DNA of 64,000 nt, taken from assembly GCA_900470095.1 (NCBI GenBank), contig UBZM01000013.1:95550-159549 (forward strand), in the 5' to 3' direction. The first letter of the stretch is position 1, and every line of letters begins with the position of its first letter. Positions 9,439-18,440 of this stretch are shown here, piece by piece. A program made the translations under genes and the position numbers. The notes below the pieces were generated by a model that worked only from the letters and a program-made list of their open reading frames with translations, did no database searches and was not told where the DNA came from. This stretch comes from Hyphomicrobiales bacterium (lineage in GTDB: Bacteria; Pseudomonadota; Alphaproteobacteria; Rhizobiales; Beijerinckiaceae).

Positions 9439-11079
9439 ATGGCCAAGCAAGACCAGTCGACCGAGACGCGTGCTCCGCGCGCTGCGCGGTATCTTCTTTC
9501 CAGCGTCGCCGCTGTGGCTGCTGTTTGCGCTGCCGCGACTACGGCCGGTGCCGCCACGCCCAAGAACGCCCTGGTGATGGCGTGGAATATCGACGCGATC
9601 AGCACTTTCGATCCGGCCCAGGTCGGCGAGGTCGTGACCAACGAGATCCTGCAGAACACCTGCGACACGCTGGTCGATTTCGACCCGGCCGACGAGCGCA
9701 GGGTCGTCCCCCTCTTCGCCGAGCGCTGGGACGTCTCGCCGGATCGCAAGGAGATTACCTTCCACCTGCGCAAGGGCGCCAAGTTCCCGTCCGGAAACCC
9801 GGTGACCGCAGAGGATGTCCTTTGGTCGCTGCGCCGCGTGGTGAAGCTCAATTTCGGCAATGCCGCGACCCTGACCGAATACGGCTTCACCAAGGACACG
9901 GTCGATGAGCGCATCGTGGCGCCTGATGCCAATACGGTCGTGTTCAAGCTCGACAAGGCTTATCCGACGACGCTGATCCTGCAGGCGATCGCCGCGAACC
10001 GCGTCGCGGCCGTGATGGACATGAAGACCATCATGGCCAATGAGCAGAATGGCGATCTCGGCAATAAATATCTCGGCACTCGCACGGCTTGCGTCGGTCC
10101 CTACAAGCTGACGCGCTGGAACGCGGGCGAATCCATCGTGCTCGAGGCGAATGAGGGCTATTGGGGCAAGGCGCCGGCGCTGAAGCGCGTGCTGATCCGG
10201 CATGTCGCGGAAGCCGGGACCCAGCGCCTGCTGCTGGGGCAGGGCGATGTCGACGTCGCGCGTGACCTGACGCCCGAGGACGTCAAGGACCTCGAAGCCT
10301 CGAAGGATGTCTCCATCCTCAAGGTTCTGCGCCCGCAGCTGTTCTTCTGGAATTTCAACGTTGCGGACGGCCCTTTCTCCAAGGAGAAGGTTCGCCTCGC
10401 GATGCGCTACCTGATCGACTATGACGGTCTCGGCAAGACGATCATGACCTATCTCGGCGTGCCGCGGGCGAGCTTCGCGCAGCTTGGAGCGGTCGGCGCA
10501 CTGGACGAGAAGGAGGGCCAGCCCTTCAAGCTCGACCTCGAGAAGGCCAAGCAGCTCCTGACCGAAGCGGGCTATCCGAACGGTTTCGAAGCCAGCCTGA
10601 TCTTCGGCACCTTGCCGCATTCGGCGCCGATCGCCCAAAGCGTGCAGCAGAACGCCTCCAAGATCGGCGTGAAGCTGTCGCTCGAACGGATGGCCAATGC
10701 CCAGCTGTTCAGCAAGGTGCGCGGCCGCGAGTTCCAGTCGGCGATGCTGGCCTGGCAGACCGGCGTGCCGGATGCGCACGGGAATGCCTCGCGCCTCGTC
10801 TTCAATCCCGACAACCGGGCCGAGGCCAAGCAGACGCAGTATCCGAGCTGGCGCTCGTCGTATCAGGACCTGGCGCTCAACGCCAAGATCGACGAAGCCC
10901 TGCTGGAAGCCGATACGGCCAAGCGCGACGCGCTTTACGCCGAGATCCAGAAGGACGTCATGGCCAAGGGGCCGATGGCCTTCATGTTCCAGATGTACAA
11001 CATCGCGGGTGTCCGCAAGGACCTGAAGGACTGGAGCTGGACCGGCTTCAAGACCTACTACGCCCGAACCAGCAAGTAA
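9439..11079 (+). CDS. ABC transporter periplasmic binding protein, family 5 (peptide-type)
   Basis: A 546-residue DppA/OppA-like extracellular binding protein. The N-terminal 36 residues are a signal sequence (basic start, then an Ala/Val core ending near TTAGAATP). The family-5 core follows: VTNEILQNTCDTLVDF, LAERWDVSPD-like strand, ITFHLRKGAKFPSG and NPVTAEDVLWSLRRV near 115-130. It should capture short peptides or related compounds for the two permeases that follow. The gap to the first permease is 9 bp, so they are co-transcribed. Confidence 0.92.
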   Translation: MAKQDQSTETRAPRAARYLLSSVAAVAAVCAAATTAGAATPKNALVMAWNIDAISTFDPAQVGEVVTNEILQNTCDTLVDFDPADERRVVPLFAERWDVSPDRKEITFHLRKGAKFPSGNPVTAEDVLWSLRRVVKLNFGNAATLTEYGFTKDTVDERIVAPDANTVVFKLDKAYPTTLILQAIAANRVAAVMDMKTIMANEQNGDLGNKYLGTRTACVGPYKLTRWNAGESIVLEANEGYWGKAPALKRVLIRHVAEAGTQRLLLGQGDVDVARDLTPEDVKDLEASKDVSILKVLRPQLFFWNFNVADGPFSKEKVRLAMRYLIDYDGLGKTIMTYLGVPRASFAQLGAVGALDEKEGQPFKLDLEKAKQLLTEAGYPNGFEASLIFGTLPHSAPIAQSVQQNASKIGVKLSLERMANAQLFSKVRGREFQSAMLAWQTGVPDAHGNASRLVFNPDNRAEAKQTQYPSWRSSYQDLALNAKIDEALLEADTAKRDALYAEIQKDVMAKGPMAFMFQMYNIAGVRKDLKDWSWTGFKTYYARTSK

Positions 11080-11088
11080 GGCTGCCCG

Positions 11089-12159
11089 GTGTCCGAAGTC
11101 GCCGAGGTCGGCTCCCGTCGGTTTGCGAGTCCAGGGCGGAAGGGTCTTCCGTCCTGGGTCTGGGCAACCGGAAGGACCATCATTTCCGTTGCCGTGACCC
11201 TGTTCGGGCTCGCGGCGCTCACCTTCTTCATCGGCCGCCTACTGCCGCTCGATCCCGTTGCTGCCGTGCTCGGCGACAACGCGACCCAGGAAGCCTATGA
11301 CGCGATGTACCGGCAGCTCGGTCTCGACCAGCCGCTCTGGGTGCAGTTCGCGCGCTATGTCTGGGGCATCCTGCATCTCGATTTCGGAACGGCGCTGACC
11401 ACCGGAAAACCAGTGATGGAGGATATCGCGCGTGTCTTCCCGGCGACGATCGAGCTCGCCAGCGTGGCGATCATCATCGGCACGGGGTTCGGCATTCCGA
11501 TGGGCGTGCTCGCCGCCATGTACCGCGATACCTGGATCGACCAGCTGTCGCGCGTCGTCGGGCTGATCGGTTATTCCGCCCCCAATTTCTGGCTCGGTCT
11601 GATGGGGCTCGTCCTGTTCTACGCCACGCTCGGCTGGGTGGCGGGGCCGGGGCGCATCGACTTCACATATGAGTTCGACCTCGAGCCTGTGACGGGCTTC
11701 CTGCTCATCGACAGCGCCATGGCCGGCAACTGGGAGATGTTCGGCAACGCCTTCTCGCACATCATCCTGCCGGCCTCGATCCTGGCCTTCGGCGCGTTTG
11801 CCTATATCAGCCGCATGACCCGCAGCTTCATGATCGAGCAGCTGAGCCAGGAATATGTGGTGACGGCGCGGGTCAAGGGCCTGTCCTGGTCGCGCACCGT
11901 CTGGGGCCATGCCTTCCGCAATATTGCCGTGCAGGTCGTGACCGTGGTGGCGCTCTCCTACGCCTTCCTGCTGGAAGGCGCTGTGCTCACGGAGACGGTC
12001 TTCGCCTGGCCCGGTTTCGGCCGCTACCTGACCAATGCCCTGCTCGCGGGCGACATGAATGCCGTGGTCGGCTGCACGCTGCTCGTCGGCGTCATCTTCG
12101 TCACGCTCAATCTGCTCTGCGACCTGCTCTACCGGGTCTTCGACCCGCGCACCCGGTGA
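11089..12159 (+). CDS. Dipeptide-type ABC transporter permease (DppB-like)
   Basis: A 356-residue inner-membrane permease with six predicted helices and the family's N-terminal extension (FIGRLLPLDPVAAVLGDNAT). The cytoplasmic coupling loop VTARVKGLSWSRTVWGHAFRN near 265-285 is the EAA motif that contacts the ATPase. It begins with a GTG 9 bp after the binding-protein stop. Slightly longer than usual DppB because of a loop near residues 185-215. Confidence 0.92.
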   Translation: MSEVAEVGSRRFASPGRKGLPSWVWATGRTIISVAVTLFGLAALTFFIGRLLPLDPVAAVLGDNATQEAYDAMYRQLGLDQPLWVQFARYVWGILHLDFGTALTTGKPVMEDIARVFPATIELASVAIIIGTGFGIPMGVLAAMYRDTWIDQLSRVVGLIGYSAPNFWLGLMGLVLFYATLGWVAGPGRIDFTYEFDLEPVTGFLLIDSAMAGNWEMFGNAFSHIILPASILAFGAFAYISRMTRSFMIEQLSQEYVVTARVKGLSWSRTVWGHAFRNIAVQVVTVVALSYAFLLEGAVLTETVFAWPGFGRYLTNALLAGDMNAVVGCTLLVGVIFVTLNLLCDLLYRVFDPRTR

Positions 12160-12168
12160 AGGCACGCC

Positions 12169-13092
12169 ATGTCCGCTCCCCCTCTTGAAACGTCCGGGAC
12201 AGGCCTCAAGGCCTGGCTCACGGCCCCCATTCCAGCCTCGCCTTTCCAGGCGCGGATGCAGCAGCTGTCCCTGAAATGGTGGCGGCTCAAGGCCAACCCG
12301 TCGGCGCTGTTCGGGCTGGCCGTCATCGTGCTCATCGTGCTGGCGGCATTGTTCGCGCCCCTGATCGCGACGCATGACATCTACGCCCAGGACCTCGGCA
12401 AGCGGCTGCTGCGGCCCTCGGCGGCGCATTGGCTCGGCACGGACGAACTCGGCCGCGATATCTTCAGCCGGCTCGTCTTCGGTGCCCGCATCACGCTCTA
12501 CATCGCCTTGCTGACGGCGATCATCGTTGCGCCGCTGGGTCTGATCATCGGCACCACTTCCGGCTATCTCGGCGGCTGGGTCGATATCGTGCTGATGCGC
12601 GTGGTCGATGTCTTCCTGGCGTTCCCGAGCCTGGTGCTGGCGCTCGCCTTCGTCGCCGCGCTCGGCCCGGGCATCGAGAATGCCATCATTGCGATTGCGC
12701 TCGCCGCCTGGCCACCGATCGCCCGCCTTGCCCGTGCGGAAACCCTGTCGATCCGCAAGTCGGACTATATTGCTGCCGTGCGGCTGCAGGGAGCCTCGCC
12801 GTTGCGCATCATCCTTGGCCATGTCGTGCCGATGTGCATCCCCTCCGTCGTGGTGCGCCTCACGCTCAACATGGCGGCGATCATCCTCACCGCGGCGGGG
12901 CTCGGTTTCCTCGGCCTCGGTGCGCAGCCGCCAAGCCCGGAATGGGGCGCCATGCTGGCTTCCGGCCGGGAGTTCATTCTGACCAATGGCTGGATCGCGG
13001 CCATTCCCGGTACCGCCATCCTGATCACCAGCCTCGCCTTCAACCTCTTCGGTGATGGCCTGCGCGATATCCTGGATCCGCGTCATGGCTAA
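12169..13092 (+). CDS. Dipeptide-type ABC transporter permease (DppC-like)
   Basis: A 307-residue permease with the DppC hallmarks: an N-terminal helix followed by the conserved HWLGTDELGRDIFSRLVFG segment near residues 86-104, and the EAA coupling loop YIAAVRLQGASPLRIILGHV near 200-219. Pairs with the preceding permease to form the channel. Its stop overlaps the next ATPase start by 8 bp. Confidence 0.93.
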   Translation: MSAPPLETSGTGLKAWLTAPIPASPFQARMQQLSLKWWRLKANPSALFGLAVIVLIVLAALFAPLIATHDIYAQDLGKRLLRPSAAHWLGTDELGRDIFSRLVFGARITLYIALLTAIIVAPLGLIIGTTSGYLGGWVDIVLMRVVDVFLAFPSLVLALAFVAALGPGIENAIIAIALAAWPPIARLARAETLSIRKSDYIAAVRLQGASPLRIILGHVVPMCIPSVVVRLTLNMAAIILTAAGLGFLGLGAQPPSPEWGAMLASGREFILTNGWIAAIPGTAILITSLAFNLFGDGLRDILDPRHG

Positions 13093-13947
13093 GCCGCTGC
13101 TCGAGGTCGAGGACCTCTTCGTGTCCTTCAAGGGGGCTCATCGCACCACCCAGGCGGTCCGGGGCATCTCGTTCAATGTCGGCAGGGAGAAGGTCGGCAT
13201 CGTTGGCGAGTCCGGTTCGGGCAAGTCGCTCACCGGGCGCACGGTGCTGAAGCTGACGCCGAAGGCCGCACATATCGACGCCAGGCGACTCTCCTTCGAC
13301 GGCATCGACCTGCTCGCTGCCAGCGAGCGGCAGATGCGGAGCATTCGAGGCAACCGCATCTCGATGATCCTGCAGGACCCGAAATTCTCGCTCAATCCGC
13401 TGATGCGGGTCGGCCAGCAGATCACCGAAGCCTACCGCCTGCATCACAAGGTCGGCCGGCGTGAGGCCGAGGCGCGGGCGTTGGCCATGCTCGAGGCGGT
13501 GAAGATCCGCGATCCCGACCGCGTCTACCAGCTCTTCCCGCACGAGGTATCGGGCGGCATGGGGCAGCGCATCATGATTGCCATGATGCTCATTCCCGAG
13601 CCGGATCTGATCATCGCCGACGAGCCGACTTCGGCCCTCGACGTGACGGTGAGAAGGCAGGTCCTGACCATTCTCGACGAGCTCGTCACGCGGCGTGGCG
13701 CCGGGCTGATGTTCATCAGCCATGACCTCAACCTCGTCGCCGATTTCTGCGACCGCGTGCTGGTCATGTATGCCGGCCGGATCATGGAGGACATCGCCGC
13801 GTGCGACCTGCGCAATGCGCGTCACCCCTATACGCGCGCGCTGCTCGACAGCTTGCCGCGGCTCGACCGCGCCACCGACATGCTCCAGGTTCCGAGCCGC
13901 GACCCGGCCTGGCTGGACGGTCCGACGATCCGCAGCGGAGCGGCGAC

Positions 13948-13951
<4 letters not shown>
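13085..13951 (+). CDS. Peptide ABC transporter ATPase (DppD-like)
   Basis: A 288-residue ATPase. Walker A is GESGSGKS (about 41-48), the signature is VSGGMGQR (about 155), and Walker B is LIIADEPTSALD (about 175). The ATG at 13085 overlaps the permease stop and starts the normal KPLLEVEDLFVSF strand. It is shorter than typical DppD because it ends soon after the ARHPYTRALLDSLPR helix and lacks the Cys-containing oligopeptide/dipeptide C-terminal extension. Confidence 0.92.
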
Positions 13952-14745
<794 letters not shown>

Positions 14746-14776
14746 CGGCAATCCTCAGGGGGAAGGCGAATTTTCC

Positions 14777-15799
14777 ATGCGCAAGGACGTTTCGGGCGAG
14801 GGCCAGGCTGCGGATGTGGCCTGGCCGCATGAGGACTGGAGTCCGGTAAGCCCCGCTGATGCGGGCTGGTCCAAGGATGGCCTCGACCGCATCTGGACCT
14901 ATGCCGACACGATCGCGACTGCGACGTTGATGATCGTGCAGGGGGGCCGCGTCGTCGCGAGCCGGGGCGATCTTAGCCATCGCTACCAGTGCCATTCGAT
15001 TCGCAAGAGCTTCCTCAGCGCTCTCATCGGCATCCATGAGGACGAAGGCACCATCGACCTGTCGCGTAGCCTGGCGCAGCTCGGAATCGACGACAAGGAC
15101 GGCTTGAGCGAACGCGAGAAGGCGGCCACGATCTACGACTTGCTGACGGCGCGCTCGGGCATCTTTCACCCGGCCGGGTATGAATCGGCCTGGATGAAGT
15201 CGATCAAGGAGCCGCGCCATTCGCATGCGCCGGGCACCTTCTGGTCCTATAACAACTGGGATTTCAACGCGCTCGGCACGATCTTCGGCGCACTTACCGG
15301 GGCCGGCATCCATGACGACTTCCAGGAGCGCATCGCCCGGCCGCTCGGCATGCAGGATTTCCGCTTCGACGAAGAACGTCGCGACGGCTGGATCGAGCCG
15401 GATGACTGCTCCGTGCACCCGGCCTATCCGTTCCGGATGTCAACGCGCGATCTCGCCCGCTTCGGCCTGATGTTCCTGCGGCAAGGCCGCTGGGGCAGCC
15501 GACAGGTGGTCCCGGCCAACTGGGTGTCGACCAGTGTCCTGCCGCTCTCGGATGCAGGCCCGCGCGGCGGCTACGGCTATATGTGGTGGGTGTCGCGCTC
15601 CGGTGCTGGTTTTCCGGGCGTCGTGCTGCCGGATGGCAGCTACAGCGCCCAGGGTGTCGGCGGGCAGTACTGCCTCGTCATTCCCCCGCTTGATTTGGTG
15701 ATCGTGCACCGCGTCAACACCGACAAGAAGGGCGAGGAGGTCAACCGCTTCGCCTTTGGGCGCCTACTGCGCCTCATCTTCGACGCGCGCGCGGGCTGA
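14777..15799 (+). CDS. Serine hydrolase, class C beta-lactamase-like family
   Basis: A 340-residue member of the beta-lactamase/D-aminopeptidase/esterase family. The active-site SxxK is SIRK near residue 74-77 and the YxN equivalent is YNN near 157-159; a VGGQY segment near 297 takes the KTG position. No signal peptide is visible, so a cytoplasmic D-aminopeptidase, esterase or amidase is more likely than drug resistance. The ATG at 14777 follows a strong GGGGGAAGG site. It lies 31 bp after the ATPase gene in the same operon, implying a job on the imported compound. Confidence 0.85.
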   Translation: MRKDVSGEGQAADVAWPHEDWSPVSPADAGWSKDGLDRIWTYADTIATATLMIVQGGRVVASRGDLSHRYQCHSIRKSFLSALIGIHEDEGTIDLSRSLAQLGIDDKDGLSEREKAATIYDLLTARSGIFHPAGYESAWMKSIKEPRHSHAPGTFWSYNNWDFNALGTIFGALTGAGIHDDFQERIARPLGMQDFRFDEERRDGWIEPDDCSVHPAYPFRMSTRDLARFGLMFLRQGRWGSRQVVPANWVSTSVLPLSDAGPRGGYGYMWWVSRSGAGFPGVVLPDGSYSAQGVGGQYCLVIPPLDLVIVHRVNTDKKGEEVNRFAFGRLLRLIFDARAG

Positions 15800-15848
15800 C
15801 GGACGCCGGCCCTTCTCGGCGTCCTCATCGAAGATCTGGAGAGAGCCT

Positions 15849-17213
15849 ATGTCGAGTGCCATCGAACGCATCGCGGCCTGGAGTCGGTCCGCACCCGCGT
15901 TCGCTCCCTTGGCGCGGACGCGTGCACGTCATGCGATCGCCGATACGATCGGCTGCATGATCGCCGGCGCCGACGACCAGGCGACGCAGTCGGTGCGTGC
16001 GGCTTTCGCCGGCAGCATCGGGCCGTCCGGTGCAGCCGCCGTCATAGGCGGTGGCAGGGCACCGGAAGCCGTCGCCGCCCTGGTGAATGGCACGGCAGCG
16101 CATGCCCTCGATTACGACGACAATTTCCGGCCGGGCATTACCCATGCTTCGGCTGTGCTCGTGCCGGCCCTGCTTGCGGTTGCGCATGGGCGAGCCACGA
16201 ACGGGCGCAGCTTTGTGGACGCCTATCTCGTCGGGCTCGAGGCGCAGGCTTTCGTCGGGCGAGGCATCAATCCGGCGCATTACACGCTCGGCTGGCACGC
16301 GACCTCGACGGTGGGTGCCATCGGAACCGCAGCAGGCACGGCCTGGCTGCGGGGGCTCGATGCGGCAGGTATCGCGCGCGCCATGAGCGTTGCGGCAAGC
16401 ATGGCGGCCGGGCCCAAGGGGCAGTTCGGGACTCCGGCAAAACCGCTGCATGCGGGGCTTGCTGCCCGCAATGCCGTTGATGCGGCTGCGCTTGCGGCGG
16501 CCGGCATGACCGGCCGTCTCGACATCCTGGAATGCCCGATGGGGGTGGCCGAGCTGTTCGGGGATGCGAGCGCGGCGGGATGGGCCGGGATGGCTATTGC
16601 CGAGCCGCATGTCATCGAGAGCGAGGGCCTCATTCCCAAGCGCCATCCCTGCTGCGGCTCCACGCATTACACGGTGGACGCGATCCTCGGGCTAAAGGCC
16701 GAACATGGCTTTACGAGCGAAGACGTGGTTGCGGTGGAGACGCTGGTCGGCATTGCGAATGCACGCAACCTTGCCTATCCCGACCCGGAAGACGAAATGC
16801 AGGCCCGTTTCTCGATGCATTACTGCGTTGCGCTCGCGCTCCTGCAGGACCGCTTGTCGCTGGCCGACTTCACCCCTGAGGCGGTTCATCGCCAGGCTGT
16901 GCGCGAACTCCTGCCCCGCACCGTCATGAGGGCCTATGACAAGAGCCAGGAGGCCGTTGCCGGGCGCGTGCCGCATCGGGTGAGCGTGCGACTTGCGGAC
17001 GGGCGAATGCTGACCGCCGAGCGCTCCGAGGCGAAGGGCTCGATTGCGGACCCCTTCGACGATATCGATCGCGAGTCGAAATTCCTCGATTGCTGCGCGG
17101 CCACGATGAACGAAGCCGAGATCGCGACGCTCTATGACCAGCTTGCCGGCATCGACGCCGCGGCCAATCTCAACTTCCTATCCCCCGCATTGGTCGCGAC
17201 GGGCCCCGCATAG
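15849..17213 (+). CDS. MmgE/PrpD-family protein
   Basis: A 454-residue MmgE/PrpD protein. Family signs are the N-terminal helical domain with LARTRARHAIADTIGCMIAG (20-39), the active-site stretch GTAAHALDYDD (about 84-94), and the lid region KRHPCCGSTHYTVDAILGL near 263-281. Known members dehydrate 2-methylcitrate or act on iminodisuccinate/aconitate-type compounds; many in transporter operons are uncharacterised. The ATG at 15849 follows GGAGAG. Its last 82 bp overlap the convergent LysR gene. Confidence 0.88.
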   Translation: MSSAIERIAAWSRSAPAFAPLARTRARHAIADTIGCMIAGADDQATQSVRAAFAGSIGPSGAAAVIGGGRAPEAVAALVNGTAAHALDYDDNFRPGITHASAVLVPALLAVAHGRATNGRSFVDAYLVGLEAQAFVGRGINPAHYTLGWHATSTVGAIGTAAGTAWLRGLDAAGIARAMSVAASMAAGPKGQFGTPAKPLHAGLAARNAVDAAALAAAGMTGRLDILECPMGVAELFGDASAAGWAGMAIAEPHVIESEGLIPKRHPCCGSTHYTVDAILGLKAEHGFTSEDVVAVETLVGIANARNLAYPDPEDEMQARFSMHYCVALALLQDRLSLADFTPEAVHRQAVRELLPRTVMRAYDKSQEAVAGRVPHRVSVRLADGRMLTAERSEAKGSIADPFDDIDRESKFLDCCAATMNEAEIATLYDQLAGIDAAANLNFLSPALVATGPA

Positions 17214-18160
17214 GAGAGCCTGCCGGGCATGGGGCGCGCAGGTGCGTCCGGCAGGCCCAGAGACGTGTTCTCGTCGACGGCCGCCCAGAACAGCTCGGCA
17301 CCGGGCCGGCTTGGCGCTGCGGCACGGTAGAGGCGGATTTCGGCGGTCAGTTCCCAAGAGGGCTCGGCCGCCGACACGAGTACGCCACTGCGCAGCTCCT
17401 CGGCAATGAGGCTTTCCGGGATCCAGGCCATGCCGCGCCCAGCCAAAACCATTGCCTTGAGGCCGACCGACATCGGGTTCTCATAGACGGTGACATGCGG
17501 GGCGGGCCGGTCGGCGAAGAGCTTGGCCAGACGACGGGCAAAAAATGAGCAACTGCCGTAGCTGAGCATCCGAACGGGCTCTCCAGTGGGGCGGAGAGCA
17601 TGCACCGGCCTGCCATCGGCGCCGGCGATCGAGACCGGGATCGCGCGCTCGGAGCCAAGGCGGCGATAGATGAAACGAGCGGGATCGAGCAGCAGCGGCA
17701 CGGTCTCATGCGCATAGGTCAGCAGGAAATCGCACTCGCCCTGGTTCAGGACCGCGACATTACCGTCATAGGACGAATATTGGTCGCAGAACCGGGTCTT
17801 GACCGAACCAAGCCGCTCCTCGATGCGCCTGATGAAGCCGGGGAAATAGGTCAGCGACAGGGTGTTGAGCGTGGCGAAGACCAGCACCTCCGCCGTATCG
17901 TCATGCTGCTGGCGCGCCTCCTGTCGCGACGTCTGGACCAGCTTCAGGATCTCACGCGCCCGTGGCAGGAAGATCTTGCCCTCGTCCGTGATGCCGATCG
18001 GGTAGCTGCTGCGGTCGAACAAGGAGAGGCCGAGCCAGCTCTCGAGCTGCCGGATCCGGCGGCTCAAGGCAGATTGCGTGACATTGCGCTCCCGGGCCGA
18101 GCGCGAGAAACTCAAGGTTGTCGAGAGGCTCACAAAGTCCTCCAGCCACTTCAGCTCCAT
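17132..18160 (-). CDS. LysR-family transcriptional regulator
   Basis: A 342-residue LysR protein. The ATG at 18160 starts the winged helix directly (ELKWLEDFVSLSTTLSFSRS, then VTQSALSRRIRQLE near 29-42). The effector domain follows (FATLNTLSLTYFPGF near 94). It is about 40 residues longer than average because of a C-terminal tail that overlaps the MmgE/PrpD gene on the other strand. Convergent to the peptide operon, it may regulate it, but the missing divergent promoter makes the target uncertain. Confidence 0.9.
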   Translation of the reverse strand: MELKWLEDFVSLSTTLSFSRSARERNVTQSALSRRIRQLESWLGLSLFDRSSYPIGITDEGKIFLPRAREILKLVQTSRQEARQQHDDTAEVLVFATLNTLSLTYFPGFIRRIEERLGSVKTRFCDQYSSYDGNVAVLNQGECDFLLTYAHETVPLLLDPARFIYRRLGSERAIPVSIAGADGRPVHALRPTGEPVRMLSYGSCSFFARRLAKLFADRPAPHVTVYENPMSVGLKAMVLAGRGMAWIPESLIAEELRSGVLVSAAEPSWELTAEIRLYRAAAPSRPGAELFWAAVDENTSLGLPDAPARPMPGRLSYAGPVATNAGDRKLRLAAASMPASWS

Positions 18161-18303
18161 CGCGACGCATCTCCCTGTCCGGCGGATGGCAACCTGCCAT
18201 GCCGGGCGCGACAAGCAAACAGCTTGCCGCGAACGAGAGCGGGGGCGATGCGTGGAGGTGCAGTGACCGGATGCGGCCGGCCGTGGCCGCACCGGCGTCT
18301 CCG

Positions 18304-18440
18304 CTAGCGACGGAAACCACCATGGAATCCGCCGCCACCGCCGTGGAATCCGCCGCCGCGGAAACCTCCTCCACCATGGAAGCCACCGCCCCCGGTGAAG
18401 CCGCCGCCACGGAAGCCGCCAGCCCCCGCGAACCCACCGC
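18304..18440 (-). repeat. Gly-rich tail-coding triplet repeats
   Basis: The 3' end of the secreted protein gene is made of imperfect repeats of the type (CCACC/GCCGCC)-(GTGGAA/GGAA) on the plus strand, coding Gly-Gly-Gly-Phe-His/Arg units. Such tracts tend to vary in unit number between strains by slippage. Confidence 0.7.

Noticed and set aside
9418-13131. Long minus-strand open frames opposite the peptide ABC genes
   Set aside because: They are antisense to clear transporter genes, are rich in Arg/His/Asp/Gln of the kind produced by reading GC-rich codons backwards, and have no recognisable domain or RBS.
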